Assembly (NCBI GenBank): GCA_963711675.1 | Contig: CAVQFB010000004.1 | Span: 1-64,000 of the forward strand | DNA: 64,000 nt | DNA from: CAVQFB01 sp963711675 | GTDB taxonomy: Bacteria; Acidobacteriota; Terriglobia; Terriglobales; Acidobacteriaceae | Direction of reading: 5' to 3' | Part shown: one piece after another, positions 18,763 to 27,441 of the stretch | Position numbering within the stretch: the stretch's first letter is position 1 | Layout of the letters: every line of letters starts with the position of its first letter | The notes under the pieces: model-generated | Told to the model about the DNA's origin: nothing | What the model saw: only the letters and a program-made list of their open reading frames with translations | Database searches by the model: none | Translations under genes and position numbers: made by a program

Positions 18763-19680
18763 CTAGAAGGTGTTCTTGCAAGTTCCGGGTTCGCCAATTC
18801 CACGTGCCTTGGTGTTCAGTTCCAGCATGGTTTGAGCGATGTAGTGTTTTCCGCCGATGGTATTGGTGTAGTGGGAACCATTCCCAGCAATGTGCGTCGT
18901 ACCGAAGAACCACGCACAGCAGTCTCCCGACTCGCCACAATTATTACCTGCCCAGGCCGTTTGCAGGTTGACTTCCGGATCGCTCACAGTCTCCGAAAAC
19001 TCGTGCCACATAACGTTGACGACACCGTCTGCGCCGGGATCGTTGTTCGGGCTGGTGGTGTCGCCAAGGACCACGCTGGCTACGCAGCCACTCGGGCATT
19101 GGCTGATGGCGTTGCCGACCATGGAATACTTGATGATGTCACCGGGGACGATTGAGCTCGAGGGGCCGTGATACCCGCAGAAGAAGCTGCAGAAGCCATC
19201 GGAATCGGTTACATCTTTAGCCGTCAATACGAAGTAGATTCCGTTCTTATCGGCAGGCAGATGGTGGCCGCTGATGGCATTGGCTGCAATCTGCTGTATC
19301 CCAGCGTCATTGACGCTGTGGCCCATGGAGTAATTGTCATGATAGTCGTTGGCGGTAGTGTGGTGTACGGTGATCGGCACGAACTTGTTGGCGCTATCAC
19401 TATACCTGGTGTTGATCTTGCTCATCGTCGTGCCGCCCAGATGAGCGAAGTAGCCGTCGATGACGCTCTTGTCCTTTTTCGTCCAAGTGCCGTACCAGAC
19501 GATGTAAATCGTAGGAGTTTTCTCAAATACTGGTCCACCGTTGTAATCGATGATACCGGTGAGATTGGGAACTTCTCCCTGCTTAAATGGCCGCAGCGCA
19601 TGGACGTTCGAACTGAGCTGCGCCATTGCGCAAGATGCCAGACACACGATCAGTACAGCGCCGATCCAGTGCTTTCTCAT
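18763..19680 (-). CDS. Secreted EXORDIUM/PHI-1-like protein
   Basis: 305 residues from ATG 19680, with AGGGGAG upstream and a signal peptide (MRKHWIGAVLIVCLASCAMA). The body matches the phosphate-induced protein 1 family known from plant EXORDIUM proteins: GGPVFEKTPTIYIVWYG near the N terminus, NYSMGHSVND, a cysteine-rich CSFFCGYHGP, and VMWHEFSETVSDPEVN near the C terminus. In plants the family affects growth; in bacteria the function is unknown. A longer upstream frame exists, but the signal peptide fixes the start. Confidence 0.78.
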   Translation of the reverse strand: MRKHWIGAVLIVCLASCAMAQLSSNVHALRPFKQGEVPNLTGIIDYNGGPVFEKTPTIYIVWYGTWTKKDKSVIDGYFAHLGGTTMSKINTRYSDSANKFVPITVHHTTANDYHDNYSMGHSVNDAGIQQIAANAISGHHLPADKNGIYFVLTAKDVTDSDGFCSFFCGYHGPSSSIVPGDIIKYSMVGNAISQCPSGCVASVVLGDTTSPNNDPGADGVVNVMWHEFSETVSDPEVNLQTAWAGNNCGESGDCCAWFFGTTHIAGNGSHYTNTIGGKHYIAQTMLELNTKARGIGEPGTCKNTF

Positions 19681-19896
19681 TATTGTGTTTTCTCCCCTGG
19701 TGAGTTGGGGTGACCGAATGTCTACCCCGAATAGGATGCGTGCGACATCATCAGCAAAGGTCAGCCACAAGTCAATCTGAAAAATTTTGCACCCTTGGTC
19801 GTAGCTCGTACTAGAGCCAATAGTATCTTGGACTTAGCAGAGTGCCTCTCCGTAAGGCCCGCGGGATAGTGCGATATTCCTTGCGATTTGCAGGGG

Positions 19897-20625
19897 CTAA
19901 TACCTTGATGGGATGCCGCTTTGCCGCATGTGCTCGTTAGCCTTGGCAGTGATCTGGTTGCGCACGTCCCACAGATCCTTGTAGAAAAGGTGCTCCATAC
20001 GCTGGTGCAGCACCTCAACTGGCGTTCCCATCGTCCCCACGACTCCGCCGCCGATGATTCTTTGCGCCAGTTTCAGATGATGGAAGCGGAACAAATGCAC
20101 CCGCTCATCGAAGTCGAGAAGACGCTCGGCGACGTCATGCAGCCCGAAGAACTCCTCATGACGGCGGTACACGTCGTCCACACTCAGGTGTGAGCGGTTT
20201 AACTGCTCGTGGAACACTTGGCCGAGCCGCGGACCAATGTGGAGCAACGAAAGGAATCCTGGCGAGTCAAGTCCGCTGCCATGTCCCAACCCGGCGCGAA
20301 TGACGTGATAATCGTAGGGCGTAATGGTTTCGAGAACGTGCAGCAGTCCGATCGGGAAATCCAACATCTGATTCCCGCGACGAATAAGCCGCGCGGCGTT
20401 GGCATAGTCTCCCTGCGAGATCAGGTCGTGGGCGCGCTGCAGCTCGAAAGCGACACCCTTCAGCAAGACTTCTGACGCTTGATGCACCACCTGAAAAGTC
20501 AGTTCATCCTTGTGCGAGAGTTCTTCCAAGGTCTTCTGAAGCGACAGCAGTTCATCTGTCCGAAGATAGCGCTCATAGTCGGACGCGCCCTTGCCGGGGA
20601 GGATCGGTTTTTTCAGGTCATCCAT
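19897..20625 (-). CDS. kynA: Tryptophan 2,3-dioxygenase
   Basis: 242 residues. Heme enzyme that opens the indole ring of tryptophan to give N-formylkynurenine, the first step of the kynurenine pathway. The signature region is YDYHVIRAGLGHGSGLDSPG, corresponding to the substrate-binding FRxxxG...SGFxSPG segment, and a distal FRFHHLKLAQRIIGG holds the probable heme-ligand histidine, followed by TMGTP. Slightly shorter than most bacterial TDOs. Neighbours are not kynurenine genes, so it seems to stand alone; the start is ATG 20625 with only a weak ribosome site. Confidence 0.85.
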   Translation of the reverse strand: MDDLKKPILPGKGASDYERYLRTDELLSLQKTLEELSHKDELTFQVVHQASEVLLKGVAFELQRAHDLISQGDYANAARLIRRGNQMLDFPIGLLHVLETITPYDYHVIRAGLGHGSGLDSPGFLSLLHIGPRLGQVFHEQLNRSHLSVDDVYRRHEEFFGLHDVAERLLDFDERVHLFRFHHLKLAQRIIGGGVVGTMGTPVEVLHQRMEHLFYKDLWDVRNQITAKANEHMRQSGIPSRY

Positions 20626-20704
20626 GCCAGTTTCGGTCTAATCAAGCCACGCTGATTTTAGCGCCAATCCCTCCGTCCGGCGCCTAAAACCCTTCCGGCT
20701 GCTC

Positions 20705-21403
20705 TCAGTGGCCTGTCCACTGCGGGTCCCGCTCGGGGGCGACGATCTCCCCGTCCCGCATATGAATGATCCGGTCGGCGTAGCTTGCAGCCTCCGGATT
20801 ATGCGTGATCATCAACACCGTTTGTCCGAGATCTTTGTTCGTTTGCCGCAGCATGGCCAGCACAATATCGGAATTCTTGGAGTCCAGGTTGCCCGTGGGC
20901 TCGTCGGCCAGCACGATCGCCGGTTGGTTGATGAGCGCGCGCGCCAGAGCGACTCGCTGTTGCTCACCTCCCGACAGCTCTGAGGGGCGATGATGCATCC
21001 GTTTGCTGATCCCAAGCAAGTCGCTGATCTTCTGGAAATAGGCGGGATCGACCGGCTTGCCGGCGATGTCCTGCGCAATACCGATGTTGGAACGCGCGTC
21101 CAGCGTCGGCAAGAGATTGAATTTCTGAAAAACAAACCCGATCTTGCGTTTGCGCATGCGAGTGCGCTCGGCGTCAGAGAGCTTTGCGAAATCGTCTCCG
21201 TCGATCACCACCGTTCCCGAGTCGGCCCGCGTCAGGCCACCTAATAGATAGAAGAGAGTGGATTTTCCGCTGCCCGACGGGCCCACCACGGCCACAAACT
21301 CGCCCCGCTTTACCTGGAAGGAAATACCGCGCAAGGCTGGGACGTCGACTTTGCCCACCCGATAGGTTTTGCGCAGATCGGTGGCGACGATGAATTCAAG
21401 CAT
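20705..21403 (-). CDS. ABC transporter ATP-binding protein, MacB/LolD type
   Basis: 232 residues with all ABC motifs: Walker A GPSGSGKST (residues 41-49), Q loop FVFQKFNLL, signature LSGGEQQRVALARAL, Walker B IVLADEPTGN and a switch histidine in MITHNPEA. The length and the FNLLPTLDARSNI stretch place it among LolD/MacB-type ATPases that drive lipoprotein release or mechanotransmission efflux. No permease gene is adjacent, so its partner must be encoded elsewhere. Confidence 0.85.
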   Translation of the reverse strand: MLEFIVATDLRKTYRVGKVDVPALRGISFQVKRGEFVAVVGPSGSGKSTLFYLLGGLTRADSGTVVIDGDDFAKLSDAERTRMRKRKIGFVFQKFNLLPTLDARSNIGIAQDIAGKPVDPAYFQKISDLLGISKRMHHRPSELSGGEQQRVALARALINQPAIVLADEPTGNLDSKNSDIVLAMLRQTNKDLGQTVLMITHNPEAASYADRIIHMRDGEIVAPERDPQWTGH

Positions 21404-21477
21404 CCCGTATCAGACGATACCATAGGGGCTGGATTCTTGTGGGCAGGTGCGGATTGTGGCTTCCGGGGATAACTTCT

Positions 21478-21900
21478 TCAGGCTGCGGTGGTTCGCGAGG
21501 CCGGTCGCTTGAGCTTCTGCTGCGCCCGCTTCGGTCCCCGTTTGCGCACGAGGAGCAGGCGAATGCGCTCGAGGAGTTCCATCGGCGCGTACATCCCCTT
21601 GGGCAGGAAGATGTCGGCCTGGGTATCGCGGTCGTAGATTTTTACTTTTCCGGACAGGAGAACCGCGGGAGTGTCGGGAGAGATAGCTTTGACGGCCTCG
21701 ACGAGCTTGGTGCCATCGAGCCCGGGCATGATCAGGTCTGTGATCACGAGATCGATGCCCCCTTTGCGGAAGCGCTCCAGTGCCTCTTCGCCCGTGGTGC
21801 ATGCGATCACACGATATCCTCGCGTTTCCAGCATGACCTTGCGAATGGATAGGGATTGCTCGTGGTCGTCGACACAGAGGATCGTGCGTTTGGGCTTCAT
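21478..21900 (-). CDS. Single-domain response regulator
   Basis: 140 residues from ATG 21900 (MKPKRTILCVDDHEQSLSI), with GGAAGAAG just upstream; an ATG 15 codons earlier is possible. The receiver domain has the acidic pair DD at 11-12, phosphoacceptor Asp55 in DLVITDLIMPG, the conserved threonine/serine as LLSGK and a lysine in FLPKGM. The tail is basic (RKRGPKRAQQKLKRP), with no output domain. Probably a CheY-like signalling relay; no kinase is next to it. Confidence 0.85.
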   Translation of the reverse strand: MKPKRTILCVDDHEQSLSIRKVMLETRGYRVIACTTGEEALERFRKGGIDLVITDLIMPGLDGTKLVEAVKAISPDTPAVLLSGKVKIYDRDTQADIFLPKGMYAPMELLERIRLLLVRKRGPKRAQQKLKRPASRTTAA

Positions 21901-22102
21901 CTTCTTCCAGGGGCTGCGCCCGGTCGCAGCCGCGAAAACTTTCACAATGACGATTGGCTAATTCGAGAATCGAGAGCGACAAGAATCCTAACGGGAAAAC
22001 TACCGCTCTGTAAAGTGACGCGGATGCTAATGGCAAATTGCGCCATTGAAAATTTTGTCGCGATGTGATTGCGTTGATTTTTCAACGCATCCCGCACCGC
22101 AC

Positions 22103-22991
22103 TCAAAGGAAAACTTCGCCGCGCATCACCTGCACGCAGTTACCCCCGACACGCACGTTAACCACACGGTTATCTTCCTTCCCGGCGCGCACAAAAATTC
22201 TGCTGGGCCTTCTCATCTCGATGCCTTGTTCGATCAGCACTCGTTCGTCTGATTGCGCGACGCCATGAGCCACCATCCAGGCGGCTGTACAACCAGCAGC
22301 TGAGCCGGTGGCGGGATCTTCGCCGTTGTAAAAGATCATGCGAGCGTGCAGACGGGCCGCGGGATCGACGCCTTCGCGCGTGACAAAATAGAAAAACTTG
22401 CCGTCGGTTCTCTCCAGATATTCGCTGGCACGGCGCGGGTCGATGTGAAGACTTTGAATCGTGTTCAAAGAACGCAAGGGAGCGATGACGAAGGGCATTC
22501 CAGTAGAAACGGTTTGAATGGGAAGGGATGAATCGAAGTCTTCCACGTTCAGGCCGGTCACGCGGGCAACGACATCGCGATCGTGTTGCGTGCCGAACGT
22601 CGGATCTCTCTGGGTCATCTCTCCGAATACGGGCCGACCTGCAGACTCTTCGAACCGAACCGGCACCCTGCCGACGTTCAAGTCGAGCACCACTTCCTGC
22701 GCTTGCGATGCGGCCGCGGAGAACGAATGCCGTCCCCAGTGTGGGATGGCCGGCAAAGGGCAGTTCTTCCGCCACCGTGAAGATACGGACGCGTATCCCT
22801 TTCTCACGTTCGCTGGCCGCATCGCGGGGAATGACAAAAGTGGTTTCAGAAAGATTCGTTTCCTTGGCGAATGCCTGCATTTCCGCGTCGGTGAGTCCCC
22901 GGCCGTCAGTGACGACAGCGAGAGCATTACCTTCGAAGGGTCGGGAGGTGAAGACGTCAATTTGGATCAGATCGAGCTTGCGCTGGGTCAT
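22103..22991 (-). pseudogene. PhzF-family epimerase/isomerase, one frameshift
   Basis: N-terminal half from ATG 22991 (MTQRKLDLIQIDVFTSRPFE, then NALAVVTDGRGL and NLSETTFV with the catalytic-type glutamate, and PFAGHPTLGTAFVL). Near 22720 the frame changes, and the second half (VVLDLNVGRVPV, GEDPATGSAAGCTAAWMV) runs to TGA at 22103. PhzF-like proteins are two-lobed isomerases of small metabolites. Both halves look fully conserved, so a single indel, real or artefactual, is the only damage. Confidence 0.85.
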
Positions 22992-23166
22992 AGGGTCCCT
23001 GGAATGCTCCGTGATGAGCGGCGATATTCTGATGCCGCCATTCGCCGATTGTCGCTGTTGCTCGCAAAACCGGTAACATGGGCTCAACAGTTCGGCCCTC
23101 TATTGGACTCAGCCGGGAGTGTCCAAGCGCAACTTTTTTTCACCGCTCCACCACGGCGTAGCCGGT

Positions 23167-23196
23167 TTGACAGCCTTTTTCGCGCACGCGTATGCT
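23167..23196 (+). promoter_or_regulatory. Sigma-70-type promoter
   Basis: TTGACA (23167-23172), 18-base spacer, TATGCT (23191-23196). The -35 is perfect and the -10 matches four of six positions. No coding start follows closely; the transcript would run into the hairpin at 23291. Confidence 0.65.
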
Positions 23197-23202
23197 AGAC
23201 AA

Positions 23203-23324
23203 CGGAATGCATACGTGCGTCAGCGCCGGTGTCATGTGTTGTTGTGATTCAGCGCCGGAGTGCGGGTAGCAGAGCGAGTTCTTTCCTACCCACCCGGCCA
23301 GAATCGGGTGGGTTTTGTTTTTAG
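23203..23324 (+). ncRNA. Candidate small RNA or terminated leader
   Basis: A transcript of about 120 bases is implied by the promoter at 23167-23196 and an intrinsic terminator: CCCACCCG (23291-23298), CGGGTGGG (23307-23314), then TTTTGTTTTT. Inside is a direct repeat TCAGCGCCGG (23220-23229 and 23249-23258). A stem GGGTAG/CTACCC would overlap the 5' arm of the terminator by three bases, so the two pairings exclude each other, as in attenuators. It could be a free-standing RNA or a leader of the peroxiredoxin gene 128 bases further on. No known RNA family recognised. Confidence 0.5.
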
Positions 23325-23452
23325 GCGCTATTCTCGGCCACTCCGGTCATGCATCGGCCGGTCGAAGCAGGCCATTCGACGCGGCAATCGGCCCGCAGCA
23401 TTGATACACGAGATTTCAAAATCGAGTCGCAATTAAAGCAAGGAGATCCATC

Positions 23453-24112
23453 ATGTCATTACGCATCAATTCCGAAGCCCCCGACTTCACCGCCGACACC
23501 ACGCAGGGCAAGATCAACTTTCACGAGTGGATCGGTAACGGCTGGGCCATCCTGTTTTCACACCCAAAAGACTTCACTCCGGTTTGCACCACCGAACTCG
23601 GCTACATGGCGGGCCTGCAACCCGAGTTTGCCAAGCGCAACACCAAGATCATCGGCCTCAGTGTCGATCCGGTCACAAATCACGGCAAGTGGGCGGCAGA
23701 TATAGAAGAGACACAGGGGCATAAAGTGACCTACCCCATGATCGGCGACCCGGAGCTCAAGATTGCGAAGCTCTATGACATGCTGCCCGCCGAAGCGGGC
23801 GAGACCTGCGAGGGCAGAACGGCTGCGGATAATGCTACGGTGCGCACCGTGTTTATCGTGGGACCAGACAAGAAGATCAAACTGATGCTCATTTACCCCA
23901 TGAGCAGCGGACGCAATTTCGATGAGGTGCTGCGCGTACTCGACTCGCTGCAACTTACGGCGAAACACAACGTCGCAACGCCGGTGAACTGGAAGCCAGG
24001 CGAGGATGTGATCATTCCAACTTCCGTGTCGGAAGAGGATGCGAAGAAGAAGTATCCCCAGGGCTGGAAGACGCTGAGGCCCTACTTGCGGGTGGTTGGC
24101 CAGCCAAAATAG
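23453..24112 (+). CDS. 1-Cys peroxiredoxin (Prx6 type)
   Basis: 219 residues, ATG 23453 with AAGGAGATCC upstream. Reduces peroxides with a peroxidatic cysteine, Cys45 in DFTPVCTTELG; the arginine partner lies in the later TVRTVFIVGP region. The long C-terminal extension (TPVNWKPGEDVIIP to GWKTLRPYLR) is typical of the Prx6 group, which uses one catalytic cysteine and an external reductant. Cytoplasmic. It precedes selC by 121 bases. The upstream terminated leader may control it. Confidence 0.93.
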   Translation: MSLRINSEAPDFTADTTQGKINFHEWIGNGWAILFSHPKDFTPVCTTELGYMAGLQPEFAKRNTKIIGLSVDPVTNHGKWAADIEETQGHKVTYPMIGDPELKIAKLYDMLPAEAGETCEGRTAADNATVRTVFIVGPDKKIKLMLIYPMSSGRNFDEVLRVLDSLQLTAKHNVATPVNWKPGEDVIIPTSVSEEDAKKKYPQGWKTLRPYLRVVGQPK

Positions 24113-24146
24113 TTGCTTTCCGAAGAGCCAGTCTCGGCTGACGAGA

Positions 24147-24170
24147 AAAGGGGCCACGGCACACGTGAGC
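24147..24170 (+). terminator. Possible terminator after peroxiredoxin
   Basis: GGGGCCACG-GCACA-CGTGAGCCCC can fold into a 9-bp stem with one bulge. There is no clear T run, so the call is weak. Confidence 0.35.
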
Positions 24171-24217
24171 CCCGGCAACTCTGTCGCTGCTTTCAGCTAT
24201 GTCGACGACACGTCCCA

Positions 24218-24223
24218 TATAAT
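24218..24223 (+). promoter_or_regulatory. -10 element of selC
   Basis: A perfect TATAAT ends 10 bases before the tRNA-Sec 5' end, the expected distance for a tRNA promoter. I see no good -35 box at 16-18 bases. Confidence 0.55.
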
Positions 24224-24233
24224 CCCTTCCCAC

Positions 24234-24330
24234 GGAAGCGCATGCGGTCCGGTGATCGTCCCGGTCTTCAAAACCGGCGGGCGGCATCTCTGATGTCGCC
24301 GGTGCGTTCGACTCGCACACGCTTCCGCCA
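24234..24330 (+). tRNA. selC: tRNA-Sec (selenocysteine, anticodon TCA)
   Basis: 97 bases including CCA, longer than any standard tRNA. Acceptor GGAAGCG pairs with CGCTTCC, and the eighth acceptor position, C opposite A, is unpaired. The D arm contains TCCGGTGA, as selenocysteine tRNAs do. The anticodon arm is CCGGT-CTTCAAA-ACCGG, giving anticodon TCA. A long variable arm (CGGCAT...ATGTCG) follows, then T arm GTGCG-TTCGACT-CGCAC and discriminator G. The layout matches Escherichia coli selC base for base in the D loop, anticodon loop, T loop and 3' CCGCCA. It inserts selenocysteine at UGA. Confidence 0.95.
24307..24329 (+). repeat. Island 2 attachment site within selC
   Basis: 23 bases, from the T loop to the second C of CCA, are repeated exactly at 38855-38877. 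Integration in a tRNA 3' end from the T loop onward is the standard pattern for integrases of this kind. Confidence 0.85.
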
Positions 24331-24345
24331 AAATAAAGGACTTTG

Positions 24346-24498
24346 CTAACGCTGCGCGTTGTTCAGGGCGAAGTCCACGACCTTCCCCTGAGCTTCGGCC
24401 ATTTCGTCGGTGACCACATCGCCACAGTCGCTCATCGTGGTTCTGATGTCGGCATGGCGCATGAGTTTCTGCTGGACGGCACAGCCCCTGCTGTCGCA
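24346..24498 (-). pseudogene. Integrase C-terminal tail at selC
   Basis: Minus-strand VQQKLMRHADIRTTM, then GDVVTDEMAEAQGKVV and FALNNAQR to the stop, is the extreme C terminus of a tyrosine recombinase. The usual sequence at the nucleophile is NxYGDVV; here it is SDCGDVV, so the catalytic tyrosine is a cysteine. Everything upstream is lost. Its place directly against tRNA-Sec marks it as the remains of the enzyme that inserted island 2. Confidence 0.75.
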
Positions 24499-24630
24499 GA
24501 AGTTGCGTGTGGAAACGACCTTTGCACACATTGCAAAACTCCGCGATTCGACTCTCTCCCCGCCGCCCCTCCCCACTCTCATTTGTGCTCTAGGGGATGC
24601 GATCCGGTCGTTTTCCCGACATCTCGTAGT

Positions 24631-24649
24631 TTCACGGGGCCATCGTGAA
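24631..24649. promoter_or_regulatory. Dyad TTCACG-N7-CGTGAA upstream of a sigma-54 promoter
   Basis: Same half-sites as the 18-bp palindromes at 34379 and 37851, here with a 7-base spacer. Its centre is about 55 bases before the -24 element at 24694, a normal activator distance. Confidence 0.55.
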
Positions 24650-24692
24650 CATCGATTGCCAGCAAATCCCAAGCCTTCAAGCATTTACCGTT

Positions 24693-24707
24693 TGGCACCC
24701 GCGCTGC
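24693..24707 (+). promoter_or_regulatory. Sigma-54 (-24/-12) promoter
   Basis: TGGCAC-CCGCG-CTGC: the -24 box is a perfect consensus, the -12 keeps TGC, and GG to GC spacing is the required ten bases. It would start transcription near 24719, about 80 bases before the GTG at 24800. Confidence 0.75.
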
Positions 24708-24799
24708 ATTCCAGAAGAACGTCGTGAATGCCGTCGGTGACTTACGAGACAGCCGGCGTCTTGCAGGATCGAAACCAAAAACTTCTGAGGACAATCACA

Positions 24800-25282
24800 G
24801 TGACCATACGCGAACTTTTTGTTACTGCGCTCTGCCTCGGTTGGCTCGTATGCACCGCCGCGATGGCACAGGGTGTCGACTCGCCGCAGCCAATCACCAA
24901 GATCAACCATTGGGCTGGCAACATCGCCCACACCAATGATGTTGCGGTGACGGGCACGGTCCAGAAGCTGCTCTCTGAGCGCAAGCCCGGGACTCCGATG
25001 GGGGCACGCATCCTGCTCAAGAGTGAGCAGGGAGTAATCGAAGCCAACCTCGGCCCTTACCTTCCGAAAGATGTCCAGGAAGGCCTAGCCAATGGTCAGG
25101 CAGTTCAGATCGTTGGTATCCCCCAAACATCCCATGGCAAGAACTACCTGCTTGCCCGTCAACTCGTGTTCGCCGGACGGCAGATCACCATCCGCAATGA
25201 ACATGGATTTCTCGTGCGTCAACCTCGCACTGGTTCCAGCGTTCACCAAGGCCAGAGCGAATTAAATGGAGGCAATCAATGA
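24800..25282 (+). CDS. Secreted protein, OB-fold-like
   Basis: 160 residues. GTG 24800 is chosen because CTGAGGA precedes it and a signal peptide follows at once (VTIRELFVTALCLGWLVCTA, then AMAQG). The mature part is beta-rich (VTGTVQKLLSERKPG, GARILLKSEQGVIEANLG, QAVQIVGIPQTSHG), suggesting a small OB-fold domain like those in DUF5666-type exported proteins; that assignment is tentative. Its TGA overlaps the next start as ATGA, so the two genes are translationally coupled, and a sigma-54 promoter lies upstream. Confidence 0.6.
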   Translation: MTIRELFVTALCLGWLVCTAAMAQGVDSPQPITKINHWAGNIAHTNDVAVTGTVQKLLSERKPGTPMGARILLKSEQGVIEANLGPYLPKDVQEGLANGQAVQIVGIPQTSHGKNYLLARQLVFAGRQITIRNEHGFLVRQPRTGSSVHQGQSELNGGNQ

Positions 25283-27390
25283 AATCGCGTCTAACCATTC
25301 TTCTCTCTGGCATCGCAGGCCTGATGATGATGCTCACGGCCTGCGGCGGTGGGTCCGCCTCGGGTGGTTCGCCGCAGCCGATTGGGGTGTCCTTCGCTGC
25401 TCAGCCGCCGCTCGCCCTGGCGGCTTCCGCCACCGCGAGTCTAAGCGCGGCAGTAAATAATGACAGCGGCAATGCCGGCGTCAATTGGAGCGCGAACTGC
25501 GCAAGTTCATTGTGCGGCAGCTTCAACCCGGTATCTACCCCCAGCGGTACGGCAACCACCTTCGAGGCGCCCGCCGCCATTCCCGGCGGCAGCACCGTGA
25601 CCATCACGGCGACTTCCGTGAGCGACGCGACGAAGTCGGTGTCAGCAACTATCACCATAACGGCACCGGCTGGAGTCTCCGTGTCCTTTGCTTCGCAGCC
25701 TCCGGCGTCACTGGTGCAGGGCCTGACCGTCAATCTCATCGCGGTCGTCAGCGGCGATAGCAAGAACGGCGGCGTCAGCTGGACCGTTGCTTGCGGCAGT
25801 TCGGCGTGCGGCACCTTCAATCCCAGGTCGACGGCGAGCAACGCGGCCACCACTTATACCGCGCCAAGCGCCGTACCGGCGGGAAGCACGGTAACCGTGA
25901 AAGCCACTTCGGCAAGTGACGCCACGAAATCAGTATCGGCGATCATTACCATCACCCCGCCACCGCCCGCGGTTCTGAGCGATGGCACCTATGTCTACCA
26001 CCTCGCCGGTGAGGACATCAATGACAGCGGCAGTCCTTACTATGCCGCGGGCGCTTTCACCGTGAAAGATGGCGTCATCACGGGCGGAGAACAGGACTAT
26101 GTCGACCAGGCACATGGCCAGACAGACACCCTGGTTCCCTCTGGATGCAGCATGAGCACTACTAACGATGGCAACCTCACCATCGTGCTCGATACGGGCG
26201 ACCCGAACGTGGGCGTGAACGGTGTGGAGACGCTTCGCGGTTCCAAGGTCGCCGGTTCCCGCGTGCTGATCGCGGAGTTCGATTCCTTCGCTTCGGCATC
26301 GGGCAGCCTCGATCTGCAAACCAGTCCCGCGATGCCCACGGGAGGTTATGCATTCAACCTCTCCGGCCTGGACGGATCGACTTCGGCGAATGCATTGTTT
26401 ATCGGAGGCATTCTCGATATCTCCGGGAGCTCTGTTTCGATCAGCAATAGCGTTTTCGACTACAACGATAACGGATCGGTCGGGCAGGGAGAGGCCTTCG
26501 CTTCCGGATCAGTCAGCGCTCCCGACTCCTTCGGGCGCATCACGATCGGCTTGAGCCCCAGTATCGCCTCCGGGGTCCCTCAATTTGGCATGAGTGGCTA
26601 CATTGTCGGCGCTTACCGGATCGAGTTGATCGAAGATCTGCCCGATGCGCTCAATGGCGTGCTGGGGGGCACGGCGTTGGGACAAGGTTCCAACACGGGA
26701 ACATTCACACCCGCCAGCGTGGAGGGTGGCTCGTACACCTACTCAGGCGTGGGCGCGGACATCAACGGGGTCGCGACCATCGCCGGAGCGTTCGTTCTCA
26801 ACCCCAATGGGATTGTCTCTGGGAACATCGCACTGGCCGACATGACGTGCTGTGGCGGCGCGAACATTTCGGGGAACTGGACCATTGCACCCAATGGGCG
26901 TGTCACGATCACCAACGTGACGCCCTCCTTGGAAAACGGCGTTCCATTTGCCTTCCAGCTGTACATGGACGGCAGCGGAAACGCGCTGGAACTCGGTGTT
27001 GATTCCACACAGGGGACGGCCGGCAGGTCATACCTGCAAGCCTCCGATGCGACGCTAAACCCTGGGAGCTACTCGCTGGCCGGCCTTGGCTTCTCGAACC
27101 TCAATAACCAGCCGGTGTGGGCGGCAGTTGGTCCCGTGAGCCTGGGTTCTTCTCTGGACTGGAATGGCTTCACCGATTACAACGCCTTGGGAACGAACCA
27201 GTTCTCCAGCGTCGCTCTCTCCGGCGCGAGCAACAGCACGACGGGAGCGATCACTATTGCGGGCCTTGACATAACCAATCAAAGCGCAGACATGTACGGC
27301 TACTACCCGATCGATGGCCGGCGCAATATTTTGATCGAGGTCGATCAAAACCAACTGGGGTTGATCCTGATTGAAGAAGTTACACCCTAA
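25279..27390 (+). CDS. Large lipoprotein with two Ig-like repeats
   Basis: 703 residues. The lipobox LTAC at the end of MKSRLTILLSGIAGLMMMLT predicts an anchored lipoprotein. Two repeats follow (about residues 35-130 and 132-228), each with a pair of cysteines (NCASSLCGSF; ACGSSACGTF) and a TVTITATSVSDATKSVSA-like end. The remainder (about 235-703) is made of beta-strand modules beginning GTYVYHLAG, GGYAFNLSG, GSYTYSGVG and GSYSLAGLG, suggesting a repeated surface fold. Function unknown. It is coupled to the previous gene by ATGA overlap and ends before a strong terminator. Confidence 0.72.
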   Translation: MKSRLTILLSGIAGLMMMLTACGGGSASGGSPQPIGVSFAAQPPLALAASATASLSAAVNNDSGNAGVNWSANCASSLCGSFNPVSTPSGTATTFEAPAAIPGGSTVTITATSVSDATKSVSATITITAPAGVSVSFASQPPASLVQGLTVNLIAVVSGDSKNGGVSWTVACGSSACGTFNPRSTASNAATTYTAPSAVPAGSTVTVKATSASDATKSVSAIITITPPPPAVLSDGTYVYHLAGEDINDSGSPYYAAGAFTVKDGVITGGEQDYVDQAHGQTDTLVPSGCSMSTTNDGNLTIVLDTGDPNVGVNGVETLRGSKVAGSRVLIAEFDSFASASGSLDLQTSPAMPTGGYAFNLSGLDGSTSANALFIGGILDISGSSVSISNSVFDYNDNGSVGQGEAFASGSVSAPDSFGRITIGLSPSIASGVPQFGMSGYIVGAYRIELIEDLPDALNGVLGGTALGQGSNTGTFTPASVEGGSYTYSGVGADINGVATIAGAFVLNPNGIVSGNIALADMTCCGGANISGNWTIAPNGRVTITNVTPSLENGVPFAFQLYMDGSGNALELGVDSTQGTAGRSYLQASDATLNPGSYSLAGLGFSNLNNQPVWAAVGPVSLGSSLDWNGFTDYNALGTNQFSSVALSGASNSTTGAITIAGLDITNQSADMYGYYPIDGRRNILIEVDQNQLGLILIEEVTP

Positions 27391-27412
27391 CTTGGTAAGC
27401 AATGTTGTTACT

Positions 27413-27441
27413 GTGGCGCACTGCGGTGCGCCACTTTCTTT
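27413..27441 (+). terminator. Intrinsic terminator of the lipoprotein operon
   Basis: Perfect 9-bp stem GTGGCGCAC-TGCG-GTGCGCCAC (27413-27434) followed by TTTCTTT, 23 bases after the stop at 27390. Confidence 0.85.
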
